Assembly (NCBI GenBank): GCA_903913285.1
Contig: CAIWKO010000020.1
Location: forward strand, 1 to 64,000
DNA: 64,000 bases
Direction: 5' to 3'
Origin: an uncultured Bacteroidales bacterium
GTDB lineage: Bacteria; Bacteroidota; Bacteroidia; Bacteroidales; CAIWKO01
Positions 18,317 through 27,824 of this stretch are shown in pieces. The translations under genes were made by a program, and so were the position numbers. The notes below the pieces were generated by a model that was not told the DNA's origin, searched no databases, and saw nothing but the letters and a program-made list of their open reading frames with translations. Position 1 is the first letter of the stretch; each line of letters begins with the position of its first letter.

Positions 18317-21300
18317 CGATATTATATTTTTCTTCCATTCCTAGTTGTTTTAATAATGCATTTATTTCTTTTTTGAGTTCAATCATTTTTAGTTCACGAC
18401 CAACAGTGAGCTTGTGAAAACGCATAAGTTCGTCCATTTTAATTTGCAATGCTTCTTCAGCTTGTTTGCGCATCAATGCAGTTCCTATATGAGAAGCAAT
18501 CCCTTCAAATAGCTGAATGGTATTTAATGTGAAACGATCTTTACATTTGTCGTTTAACTGAATTAATCCTACTATGCGTTCGCTGTTTCGTATCGGAATT
18601 AATGCAAATGATCTATATCCCTCATGGACACATATATTTCTTGGTTGGAATCGGGGATCCTTATCAGGCGGAATATTTAATATCATTGATGAATCGTTTA
18701 TCCAAAAACTTCCACCAACAGTAAAAAATGGAAGAGATGGATCAGTTTTTCCTGAAATTACAAGACCACAAGTACACTCCAGTTTAATATTTCCTTCTTT
18801 ATCTTTGCATATCAATCCTTCTGACGTTTTACCTTGAAGTGTATTTTCTGTTTTCAGAAACTCCTTAGAAAAACCCTGATTGGCATAATACAAATAATCA
18901 TCCTTCACTTGCAGCCGAATACCCACTGCATCGAACTTCGTGCCTTCTTTCAATATTGTTATAACTTTTTGAATAGATTTTGCCCAATCATAAGGCTCGT
19001 TCAAAATTTGCAATACCTCGCGTCCTAATGCATTATATTTTTCGATAAGTTTACGCTCGGTTATATCAAATGTTCTGCCTCTTATTTTTTTTAACTGATA
19101 CTGTTCATCACGTACTATTATCATTGAGGTGAATCCATATCCTTGTGTTTTGTCTTTGCGAATAAATTCCAGCTCATAATCGGCCCGGTCTCTGAGTTTA
19201 TGATACTCTTTTTTTTGAAGGTTAATCATACCATTTTTAAATTCTTCTTTGATCATCTGAGCTGATTCAGGTGTCAGGAAATCATCCAGAGTATGTTTTA
19301 TGTGCTCATCAACAGTATAGCCCATTAGCTTGGTCACTGATGGTGAAATATACTCGAATTTTAGATCTGCATTCATGGTCCATAGCAGATCGTCAGTATT
19401 TTCAACAATAAATTGATATTTTGATTCACTATCTTTAAGTGCTTCTTCAGCCAACTTGCGTTCTGTAATATCTTCGTGCATGAAAACAAAGCGGTCGGGT
19501 TTTCCGGCGCTGTCTTTCAGCGGGAAAATAATGGCCCGTATCCATTTTGGGTTATCGGGCAATTCAGGTGAAATATCGTGTGTATTGTATAAAATATCGG
19601 GTAAATGCACCACTTGTCCGCTTTTTGCAAGCTCAATATGTTTCTTAACATGAGGGTATCTGGTTTGCAGATCACCAAATATTGAGAAATCGGGTGGGGG
19701 CGGAGACCCGAAAAGCAAGGTGTTGGCAGGGTTTGTTTTCAGTGTGTGACCATTGATGTCCACTATCTGAATCGACATCGGATTTTTTTCAATGATATCA
19801 TTTAATGTGGCTTCTGCTATTTTTCGATCGGTGATGTCCTGGATAATGCCGAAAACTATTTTCCGGTCTTTATCAAATGTGGCTTCCGAATGAATATCCC
19901 GTATTTCGCCTGCGTTTGCTTTATTAATTTTAAAATCTAAGTTATAAGGCTTGTTATGTTCAATCAATTTTTTTAAAGCTTTATCAAGTATAGGTCTATA
20001 TTCAGGCAATGTGAATTTTTTTATTTCTTCATAACCAATATAATCCTTATCAACTCCATAAACATTTCTTAAACCTTCGGACGAGATTATGGTTTTTGTA
20101 TCGAGATGCAGTTCCCAGTTGCCTGATAAGGAAGCAAGTTCGGCACGTTTTAAACGGGCTTCGTTTAATTTAATGGCTTCTTCGGCTTGTTTACGTTCGG
20201 TAATATCCAGTATTGAACCCTCAAGTATTTGAGTATCTCTGTATAATTTTAATGATGTAATACATCGTCTCACTTCACCCTTTTTGGTCAAAATGTCGAA
20301 TTCCAAATCATAAACATAACCATCAGCTTTAAGCCTCTCAAGCATCTTGTCGCGTTCATTTTTATCAGCCCATATGTTTACAGAAGGCTTTCCTTTTACT
20401 TCATCAGGATCATAACCAAGGATCTGAAGATACTTTTTATTAAATTCTATGATCTCCGAACCATCGAGTCGGGTTCTGTACATTCCCACTTCTGCATTGT
20501 TAAACAGGTTGCGAAATTTCTCTTCGCTCAATTTTATTCTTTCTTCTGCCAGCTTTCGTTCGGTTGTTTCATGAGTAACACAGATATAGCCATTGATAGT
20601 ACCGTCTGTTTTACGGAGTAATGTTGCCTTAACCTCTCCGTAAAATATTGTTCCGTCCTTTCTCACCAATTTGTATTCAACAGGAGGAATTTCTTCTCCA
20701 TTCAAACGACGCTGCATAATTTGTGCAGAATACTCTCTCGATGATAAAGCAACCATCTTGGTAGCATGAAGGCCAATCATTTCTTCAGGTGAGTTATATC
20801 CATAAATTTTTGCATGAGCAAGGTTCACCATTTCAAACTTTCCGTCAAGCCCAATGTGAGTGATGCCGTCGGGGCTTGAATCGAAAAGCAAGCGGTAATG
20901 ATCTTTACTTTGTTTCAAATCTTCTTCGGCTTGTTTTTGTTCAGTAATATCCATAGTATATCCTGCCAGCAGATTTTTTCCACCAAGTTTGATAGGAAAT
21001 TTGATAGAGGTATAATTTCGGTTGTTTAAGTTTTCTTCAAGAGTAAGTACCTTTTCATTTAAAATAACTTTCCAGTCGTCGGCAGTCATTTTTGCAGCAA
21101 ATTCGGCAGGAAATAATTCGTACATTGTTTTGCCAACCATATCAATTGCTTTCTTCCCTATCATTTCTGCGAAATTTTTACTTGCAACCACTACCCGGCT
21201 TTCAGTTGGTGTAACTTCTTTAATGTAGGTATAAACAGGGGAGTATTGCAAAAACAGGTTAAACTTTTCGCTATTCTCTTTGAGTTCTTCTTCTATCTTT

Positions 21301-22154
21301 TTTCTTTCTGTTATTTCATCACCAGATATTAGCATGCAGGGTTTGTCGGATATTTTTACAATTTCAACCGATATAAGCATGGTGCCATTGGTTCCATCCT
21401 TTTTGTTGATTTCCACTTCGAAACTTTTTATATATCCTTGCGATTTGAGTAATGACCTCATTTTTTCACGATCGGCAATATTTTTCCATAAATTGATGTC
21501 GCGAAAAGAACGCCCGATAACTTCATGACGCGAATAGCCTGTTACTTTCAAAAAGGCTTCATTCACTTCTATCCAGTTTTCGGTGTCGATTTCCGACAAG
21601 CTTATGGGAATAGGGCTGGAATGAAATAATGTGGTAAAAAGCGTTTCATTTTCGTTAAGATCTTTTTCTAAGTTTTTACGTTCGGTAATATCAATATGAT
21701 TAGCCTGATAATGGATTATTTTGCCTGTTTCATCTTTAATAACGCTTGCTGAAACCAAAACGAAAAAATGAGTTCCATCGCGGCGCACTACTTCTATTTC
21801 GCACGGTTCCATCTTTTCGTATTTTTTCAAGATATCAATTACTTCATTTCTTTTATCTCTGTTAGCGTAAAACTGTCCGACGTTTATACCTGAAGTTATC
21901 ATTTCCTGTGCATTTTCATAACCGTACATGCGGGCATAGGCAGCATTGGCCTGAATCAAAAACCCTTCAAGGTCAACTATTGATATAGCCATCAGCGAGT
22001 TCTCAAAGAGTTCGCGATATCGATACTCCGATTGCCGTAGTGATTCTCCAACCTCATACTGATCATTAATTTTATTCGTTTTCGGATCTGGAGACGGAAT
22101 TTGTGTTTTTACTTTGGGAAAAATTGATTTTTTTGGAGTAGGAGTTTTTTTCAT
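18297..22154 (-). CDS. Kinase-less multi-sensor protein: eight PAS domains and a GAF domain
   Basis: About 1,285 residues from the ATG at 22154 (MKKTPTPKKS), preferred to the TTG at 22175. Eight PAS/PAC units can be counted by their ITERK-type ends. A GAF domain follows (VITILKEGTKFDAVGIRLQV ... GLIQLNDK), then a C-terminal coiled tail with RFHKLTVGRELKMIELKKE. I see no HisKA, HATPase, GGDEF, EAL or methyl-acceptor region, so the protein has input domains but no visible output. The coiled tail probably docks to a partner. The overlap with cheR and the following kinases suggests that partner is in the same operon. No membrane segment is visible. Confidence 0.88.
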   Translation of the reverse strand: MKKTPTPKKSIFPKVKTQIPSPDPKTNKINDQYEVGESLRQSEYRYRELFENSLMAISIVDLEGFLIQANAAYARMYGYENAQEMITSGINVGQFYANRDKRNEVIDILKKYEKMEPCEIEVVRRDGTHFFVLVSASVIKDETGKIIHYQANHIDITERKNLEKDLNENETLFTTLFHSSPIPISLSEIDTENWIEVNEAFLKVTGYSRHEVIGRSFRDINLWKNIADREKMRSLLKSQGYIKSFEVEINKKDGTNGTMLISVEIVKISDKPCMLISGDEITERKKIEEELKENSEKFNLFLQYSPVYTYIKEVTPTESRVVVASKNFAEMIGKKAIDMVGKTMYELFPAEFAAKMTADDWKVILNEKVLTLEENLNNRNYTSIKFPIKLGGKNLLAGYTMDITEQKQAEEDLKQSKDHYRLLFDSSPDGITHIGLDGKFEMVNLAHAKIYGYNSPEEMIGLHATKMVALSSREYSAQIMQRRLNGEEIPPVEYKLVRKDGTIFYGEVKATLLRKTDGTINGYICVTHETTERKLAEERIKLSEEKFRNLFNNAEVGMYRTRLDGSEIIEFNKKYLQILGYDPDEVKGKPSVNIWADKNERDKMLERLKADGYVYDLEFDILTKKGEVRRCITSLKLYRDTQILEGSILDITERKQAEEAIKLNEARLKRAELASLSGNWELHLDTKTIISSEGLRNVYGVDKDYIGYEEIKKFTLPEYRPILDKALKKLIEHNKPYNLDFKINKANAGEIRDIHSEATFDKDRKIVFGIIQDITDRKIAEATLNDIIEKNPMSIQIVDINGHTLKTNPANTLLFGSPPPPDFSIFGDLQTRYPHVKKHIELAKSGQVVHLPDILYNTHDISPELPDNPKWIRAIIFPLKDSAGKPDRFVFMHEDITERKLAEEALKDSESKYQFIVENTDDLLWTMNADLKFEYISPSVTKLMGYTVDEHIKHTLDDFLTPESAQMIKEEFKNGMINLQKKEYHKLRDRADYELEFIRKDKTQGYGFTSMIIVRDEQYQLKKIRGRTFDITERKLIEKYNALGREVLQILNEPYDWAKSIQKVITILKEGTKFDAVGIRLQVKDDYLYYANQGFSKEFLKTENTLQGKTSEGLICKDKEGNIKLECTCGLVISGKTDPSLPFFTVGGSFWINDSSMILNIPPDKDPRFQPRNICVHEGYRSFALIPIRNSERIVGLIQLNDKCKDRFTLNTIQLFEGIASHIGTALMRKQAEEALQIKMDELMRFHKLTVGRELKMIELKKEINALLKQLGMEEKYNIVDEKDK

Positions 22155-22283
22155 AGCAGGTATTTTATAGTTCAACTATGTTTTTTGCTTTTTCAGTTGT
22201 AAAAGTAAGAATTTTATCTGATAAATAAAAACAAATCGGAATATTTATTTCTCGGAAGTTCATTGAACTTAAGTTTTTTTTCT

Positions 22284-22741
22284 GGAAGGTTCTACTTGTC
22301 ATAAGGAAGGTTCTCCCATACTTAAGAAAGGTTTTCCTTGTCATAAGAAAGATATTTCTGAGCTTATAAATTGATATTTCTAAATGGAGGAATCCTTTTC
22401 TTAATTGGAGAAATCATTTTCTTAATTGGAGGAATCATTTTCTTAATTGGAGGAATCATTTTCTTAATTGGAGGAATCATTTTCTTAATTGGAGGAATCA
22501 TTTTCTTAATTGGAGGAATCATTTTCTCAATTGGAGGAATCCTTTTCTCAATTGGAGGAATCCTTTTCTCAATTGGAGGAATCATTTTCTTAATTGGAGG
22601 AATGATTTTCTTAATTGGAGGAATCCTCTTCTCAACTGGAGGAATCCTCTTCTTAATTGGAGGAATCCTTTTCTCAATTGGAGGATTCATTTTCTCAATT
22701 GGACGAATCCTTTTCTCAATTGGAGGGATGATATTAAAAAA
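22284..22741. repeat. 21-bp tandem repeat array B (about 22 units, diverged at one end)
   Basis: From 22385 to about 22741 seventeen near-identical units step by exactly 21 bp; the unit contains TTGGAGGAATC and a C/T-rich half such as TTTTCTTAA. To the left the same 21-bp step continues at 22284, 22305, 22326, 22347 and 22368 with different sequence (GGAAGGTTCT-type units with TTGTCATAA). Period is thus kept while sequence drifts. The array fills the 616-base gap between the start of the eight-PAS gene (22154) and the end of the upstream kinase gene (22771). If the operon is transcribed through, the array would lie in its leader. Confidence 0.92.
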
Positions 22742-22770
22742 AGAAATTAAACTTTAAGTTTTGATTCTAC

Positions 22771-25700
22771 TCACAGGGGAAGTGAAAAATAAAACTCGGC
22801 ACCCATTCCCACTTCGCCTTTTGCCCAGACTTTTCCTTTATGTTTGTCAATAATTCTTTTAACAATGCCAAGACCAATCCCGGTTCCTTCAAATTCCGTG
22901 ATGCTGTGCAATCGTTGAAAAGCTTCGAACATTTTCGCTGAAAAAGCAGCATCGAATCCGACACCATTATCTTTAACACAATATACAGCCATATTGTTTT
23001 CAACAGTGCAATTGATAGAAATAAGCGGATGCTTGCGGTGTGTAGAGAACTTAATTGCATTCGAAAGTAAATTGGTCCAAACTTGTTGCATCATATTATA
23101 ATCGGCATTAACATGCTTTAGTTCGCCAATTTCCAAGGTAATTTTATCGTGTATTTCTGCAGATGTGATCTCAGTAAAAATGTTTTCAACCAGGGCTTTC
23201 ATATTTATATTTGCTTTAAGGATTTCAGCACGGTTCAATCTTGAAAATGCCAGCAGATCATCAATAAGTACCCCCATTTTTTTTGTATTATTTTCAATAA
23301 CCATGCATATCCTTTTGCCTTCTTCGTCAAGTAAAGAAGCATATTCATCTGATAGAATGTGCGAGAAACCGTTAATGGAACGTAGGGGTGCTCTCAAGTC
23401 GTGCGATATTGAATAGGAATAGGCTTCCATCTCCTTATTTGCTGCATCAAGTTGAGCGGTGCGTTCAATAACACGTTGTTCAAGTGTTTGGTTCAGATTA
23501 TGAATTTCTTGTTCTGCTCTTTTCTTTTCAGTGATATTTCGTGCAATACCGTGAATGATTAATGGTTTCCCTTCTGGCCCTATAATTAGTCGGAATTGAA
23601 TCTCAATATCGATAATAGAAAGGTCTTTACATACCAATTGAAGTTCGAAATTGCGAATTCTATTTGAATCAACGTTTTCTTTTATATCTTTTTCGAATTC
23701 GTTCTTAACCTCCATCATAAATCTCTGATATTTACCGGGAGCCATAAATTGAATTAACTTCATTTCCTGTGCTTCATTTACCTTATAGCCCATAATACGT
23801 TCAATAGAAGGACTTAAATAAATAAAATTAAGTGCTTGATAATCCAATATCCATATAATATCAGTGGAGTTTTCGGCAAGCATTCGGAACATAGCTTCGC
23901 TTTCGCGTAATGCTTTTTCTGAACGCTTCCGTTCGGTTATATCGTGAAATATTGATTGATAGGTTCCATCAGGCATTCGCTTAGTATGCATTTCGATCGG
24001 AATAAGTCTGCCATCTTTATGGATAATATTTCGGGTATTCAATACTATTTCACCCATTGCCAGAGCGTCAAATTGTAAAGGCATTTTTTCAATAGCATCC
24101 GAACTGAACAATGCTCGTGTTTCCATTCCTATAAGTTCATTCAAACTCCTGCCAGTTAGATTTACCATATATGAGTTTGCTCCAATAATGATTCCTTCAG
24201 GTGAACCCAACAAGATACCATCCACTGCAAGCTCTATCAATTCGCGAAATTTATTTTCGCTTTTTTGCAGCGATTCTTGTGTTTCTCTGCGAACTGTTAT
24301 ATCTTCAATAATACCTGTACCACCTTTTATTTGTCCATCTTCAAAAACAATAGGTTGGAAAAGTGCTCTTACCGGAGTTGTTTTTTTCGAAGTAACAGAT
24401 TTATATTCGTCTTCATACAAACCTTGGTTTCCATTTAATGCAGATTGAACGGCAGCTACCAGTTTTTTATCGGGAAGTTTGAGCATATTCAATCCTACCA
24501 AATCTTTCATCGAAGAACCAATAATTTGAACAAAATTGTTGTTGCAGGTAATAATTACGCCATTTTCATCAAATGACAATATACCTAAAGGTGAGTTTTC
24601 GAATATTAGTCTGAATTTTTCTTCACTTTTTTTCAATTCTTGTTCGGCATACTTGCGATTTGTTATATCACTAATAGTTCCAATAAGTTTTACAGGTTTG
24701 TTATTTTCATTCAATTCAAGTTCAGCGATTCCATAAACCCATCTTTCTTTATTGTCTTCCTGCCTAATGATTTTATATTCTTTATCGAACTTTTGGTGAT
24801 TTTCTAGAATATTATTTTTAACATAATCGATCATCATATCACGCCAATCGGGATGAATAATGTTTGCCCAACCTTCAAGAGACCGAATGTATTGTTCATT
24901 AATGCCGAAGATCTCATCCAGAATTTCAGAACTTTCCCATAGTCCGGTTGATATATCCCAAACAAAAGTACCTAATCGGGCTACTGATTGAGTTGCTCTC
25001 AGCAAGCGTTCGCTTTCCATTAAATCTTTTTCGGCATGTTTGCGTTCTGTGATATCATTTGATACTGAAAGAATACCTCTTTTCTTATCGGGCAATGTGA
25101 TAGCGGTTTCCCTAAGTGTGAAAATGCCTGTTGTTCTGTCTTTTCTTAAGCTTAAAACCTCTTGATCTAAAATTTCCCCTCCAAGTATCCTACTAATATT
25201 TTCGCTAACATGTCCATCGATACCGGGAGGCGTTAATATTCTAATATCACTTCCAATAAGTTCCTCGTGCGAATACAGAGTATTCTTCGTAACTTCCTCG
25301 TTGGCTTCAAGAATGATCCCGTTTTCATCCAGAACCATAATTCCGGTCGGAGAAGTCTTGAAAAGAGTTTTATATCGTTGTTCGCTGTCAAGCAATGCAT
25401 CTTGAGAATGTTTGCGTTCGGTGATATCATTCGAAACGGAAAGAATACCCCTTTGGCCATCGGGCAGCACTATAGCGCTTTCTCTTAAAAGAACTATACA
25501 AATTGTTCCATCTTTTCTCAGACTCTCGAATTCTGTGTCCAGAATCTCACCTTCCAGAATTCTGCGAATATTATCCTTGACTAAGTCAGCCTTATCGGGT
25601 TCAGATAAAAGTAAAATATTCTTGCCAATCAATTCTTCATGGGGATATTGTGTAATTTTCGATACAGTATCATTTGCTTCCAGAATAATACCATTTTTAT

Positions 25701-26148
25701 CAAGGACCATAATTCCCGAGGGTGAAGTTTCGAACAGGGTTCTGTATCGCAATTCGTTTTCCTGCATAGCCTTCAAAAAACCTGAACGTGTTAGTTGATC
25801 TGAAAGAACTTTACCGATAAGTAGTGTGGCAAGAGGATATATAAGCATTACTGAAAGCGAAATTTTCTCCAGAGTTGGAATTGCTATATCTAAAGGTAAT
25901 GTGAACATGCACAAAAGCATCACTATTTGTACAATAATACCAAGCAGAAGTAATTGTCGGGTAGTTGCACCTTTTTCTTTTCGGGGGCGGCGATAATAGA
26001 AAAGCAAGCCCCAAAGCGATGAAGACAAAATGGTTAGTATTCCCGGTAACAAACCAATACCCCCCTGAAATAAACGTAATCCAATGCCAATAGCAGCTGC
26101 AATTGCAACAGCAATAGGTCCGAAAAACAAACCGCATAAGCTCAGCAT
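22771..26148 (-). CDS. Six-PAS histidine kinase with truncated 5TMR-LYT membrane domain
   Basis: 1,125 residues are readable from the ATG at 26148. The N-terminus holds the later helices of a 5TMR-LYT-type membrane domain ([16 protein letters not shown] onward, to about residue 115). Six PAS units follow, of which the first two are close duplicates. HisKA ([12 protein letters not shown]) and HATPase ([22 protein letters not shown]) complete it. The preceding 57 codons of the same membrane domain are intact in the same frame upstream but separated by a TGA (see 26173-26346). The full gene would be about 1,191 residues. The truncated form may still insert in the membrane, or the gene may be inactive. 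Confidence 0.85.
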   Translation of the reverse strand: MLSLCGLFFGPIAVAIAAAIGIGLRLFQGGIGLLPGILTILSSSLWGLLFYYRRPRKEKGATTRQLLLLGIIVQIVMLLCMFTLPLDIAIPTLEKISLSVMLIYPLATLLIGKVLSDQLTRSGFLKAMQENELRYRTLFETSPSGIMVLDKNGIILEANDTVSKITQYPHEELIGKNILLLSEPDKADLVKDNIRRILEGEILDTEFESLRKDGTICIVLLRESAIVLPDGQRGILSVSNDITERKHSQDALLDSEQRYKTLFKTSPTGIMVLDENGIILEANEEVTKNTLYSHEELIGSDIRILTPPGIDGHVSENISRILGGEILDQEVLSLRKDRTTGIFTLRETAITLPDKKRGILSVSNDITERKHAEKDLMESERLLRATQSVARLGTFVWDISTGLWESSEILDEIFGINEQYIRSLEGWANIIHPDWRDMMIDYVKNNILENHQKFDKEYKIIRQEDNKERWVYGIAELELNENNKPVKLIGTISDITNRKYAEQELKKSEEKFRLIFENSPLGILSFDENGVIITCNNNFVQIIGSSMKDLVGLNMLKLPDKKLVAAVQSALNGNQGLYEDEYKSVTSKKTTPVRALFQPIVFEDGQIKGGTGIIEDITVRRETQESLQKSENKFRELIELAVDGILLGSPEGIIIGANSYMVNLTGRSLNELIGMETRALFSSDAIEKMPLQFDALAMGEIVLNTRNIIHKDGRLIPIEMHTKRMPDGTYQSIFHDITERKRSEKALRESEAMFRMLAENSTDIIWILDYQALNFIYLSPSIERIMGYKVNEAQEMKLIQFMAPGKYQRFMMEVKNEFEKDIKENVDSNRIRNFELQLVCKDLSIIDIEIQFRLIIGPEGKPLIIHGIARNITEKKRAEQEIHNLNQTLEQRVIERTAQLDAANKEMEAYSYSISHDLRAPLRSINGFSHILSDEYASLLDEEGKRICMVIENNTKKMGVLIDDLLAFSRLNRAEILKANINMKALVENIFTEITSAEIHDKITLEIGELKHVNADYNMMQQVWTNLLSNAIKFSTHRKHPLISINCTVENNMAVYCVKDNGVGFDAAFSAKMFEAFQRLHSITEFEGTGIGLGIVKRIIDKHKGKVWAKGEVGMGAEFYFSLPL

Positions 26149-26172
26149 AACAGTTCTTCCATCAATAAATAA

Positions 26173-26346
26173 TCAGGGAACTATGTTTAACGGATTCAGC
26201 ATGCCAATCACCACTGCCACACCAAAAATAATACCTTGCAAAGTTGGTCCCTGCCAGCGATATTTGTTAAGCTTGCTTGCAAAACCCGAAAGTATGCTTA
26301 ACGCTAATAGTAATGATAGGTTATAAATAAGGTCTATAATAATCAT
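26173..26346 (-). pseudogene. 5' fragment of the six-PAS kinase gene, ended by an in-frame TGA
   Basis: Read on the minus strand from the ATG at 26346, 57 codons encode MIIIDLIYNLSLLLALSILS ... GIIFGVAVVIGMLNP, the typical start of a 5TMR-LYT domain. Codon 58 is TGA (26175-26173). The same frame then reads [19 protein letters not shown] into the annotated kinase at 26148. In this family the stop position is normally a small residue such as Gly before a hydrophobic-hydrophobic-x-DGR motif, so a single GGA-to-TGA change explains the break. No frameshift is needed. Confidence 0.85.
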
Positions 26347-26585
26347 AAAATGATCTTAATCAATAAACAACTTAGTTTATACTGATAAATTTGTGTTTAG
26401 TTGCCTAAAATTACAATAAAAATAAAAGAAAAAGAAGAGAATTGTTGCCTTTTAACGTTTTTTAACGCAATTTGTGGTTGTCAGAAAGAATCACACATTA
26501 TTTCTACTTCATAGTTCCATAATGCATTATTAATTTTCGGAATAATAAGCATGCCTCAGCATACAAGCTTTTACTTGTAATTCTC

Positions 26586-27647
26586 TCAATAATAACCGTC
26601 GTAATTATCATACATGGAAGAATCATCATCTGTATCCATTTCGTAGCCATCTTCTTCCCTGTCGTTGATATAACTGCTAAAGTTAATCGGAAAACGGAGA
26701 AATGTGTTTACAGCTTTATTGTTGCATTGCGGTACGTTAAATTTAGTTTCTGAAATACAAGACTGAATAAGTGGAATCGCTTTTTTTTGCACTTTGCGTT
26801 CCATATTAGTAACTCTTTTATAATTATAAATTCGGATACTTTCGTCTTGTTTCTTGAAATATTCGGCTTTCAATGTAGCGCTTTTTACAGTTCCTGTGCT
26901 GTCGATCAGAAGTTCAATATTAGCTCTTCCTTGCGTATTGAAAATTTTCATAAAGCATGGATATCCTATACTCTTTTTCAGGCATGTCAGTATTTCTTTT
27001 TGTTTGTCAGTCGCCAATACTTTATTAGTAATATCATCGGGCGAAATAACTATCATGGCATTTTTTGCTTCAAAAACAGTATTATCTATTGTTTTCGTTT
27101 CTTTGGTTTGAAGTTCCTGAATTAAGATATAATCCTGGCTTTCTGCAACCAATTTGATTAAGGTGCCCGGAAATAGGTTGGGGTAGGTGTAAAACTTGTT
27201 GGTGGTATTTTTTTCTTTTGCAATATAAAAAGTAACCTTTAATGCGGTTTTTGAATACCGATACACTTCGCAATCTTTATTTTCTATTGTTGCCGAGCTA
27301 TCCAGCTTTACTATTTTATAAGCTGATACAGAGCTTACCTGATTTTTGAGCCAATATAATGTATTGTTCGAACGTATGTAGTAAGTCTTGTTGCTATTGT
27401 CGTAAATGGTAGTCTTAAGAATATCAGAGTTAAAGTAACGTTCGGCACGATAATTCCCATTTTTTATGCTCACCGATTCTGAAGTGCCGAATTGATGTTC
27501 TAGATCGCGGCATTTCACATGTTTTGATTTGGGAATATAATGAATCTTATACACTAAAGTACCTTCAAACTGTTGCGCTAACAAATGATTCGTAAATGCA
27601 GTAGCAAACAATAAAACAAAAAGACTGATCAACCTGATATTTTTCAT
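26586..27647 (-). CDS. Exported protein of unknown function
   Basis: About 353 residues from the ATG at 27647 (MKNIRLISLF), chosen because a good Sec signal peptide starts there and ends near LLAQ-Q. The mature part starts FEGTLVYKIHYIP, resembling Bacteroidota exported proteins of the GLPGLI/DUF4412 type. It continues as a beta-rich region, then a TonB-C-like stretch (IELLIDSTGTVKSATL), and ends in an acidic tail rich in D, E and Y. I cannot name a function. A -7 box TATTTTTG lies at 27685-27678 on this strand. Confidence 0.75.
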   Translation of the reverse strand: MKNIRLISLFVLLFATAFTNHLLAQQFEGTLVYKIHYIPKSKHVKCRDLEHQFGTSESVSIKNGNYRAERYFNSDILKTTIYDNSNKTYYIRSNNTLYWLKNQVSSVSAYKIVKLDSSATIENKDCEVYRYSKTALKVTFYIAKEKNTTNKFYTYPNLFPGTLIKLVAESQDYILIQELQTKETKTIDNTVFEAKNAMIVISPDDITNKVLATDKQKEILTCLKKSIGYPCFMKIFNTQGRANIELLIDSTGTVKSATLKAEYFKKQDESIRIYNYKRVTNMERKVQKKAIPLIQSCISETKFNVPQCNNKAVNTFLRFPINFSSYINDREEDGYEMDTDDDSSMYDNYDGYY

Positions 27648-27677
27648 AAAGTTTGAAAATAGAAAATAAATTTGAAT

Positions 27678-27685
27678 CAAAAATA
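27678..27685 (-). promoter_or_regulatory. -7 box for the exported protein gene at 27647
   Basis: TATTTTTG on the minus strand matches TAnnTTTG, 30 bases before the ATG. No clear -33 TTG is visible. Confidence 0.45.
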
Positions 27686-27756
27686 CAAATCATTTCGGAA
27701 ACCATTGATTATTTTCAAATCATAGCCAACAAAGTTGAGAATAATAGATTTCAAAT

Positions 27757-27790
27757 AAAAAAGAAGCCCACCTTTTCGGGCGGGCCTCTT
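27757..27790 (-). terminator. Intrinsic terminator after the Asn-rich protein gene
   Basis: On the minus strand AAGAGGCCCGCC pairs with GGTGGGCTTCTT around a short A-rich loop, followed by a T run. The stem has two G-T pairs. It lies about 35 bases past the stop at 27825. Confidence 0.75.
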
Positions 27791-27824
27791 ATCAATTAAT
27801 TTTAGAAAATTATTTTATTTTATT

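Noticed and set aside
22364-22757. Apparent membrane-type protein (IIFLIGG heptads) or PPIKKM protein in array B
   Set aside because: Both strands are equally open across the array, which points to tandem repetition rather than coding selection.
26173-26175. TGA read as an amino acid (recoding)
   Set aside because: TGA acts as a normal stop elsewhere in the window, and the protein has no selenocysteine context. A point mutation is simpler.
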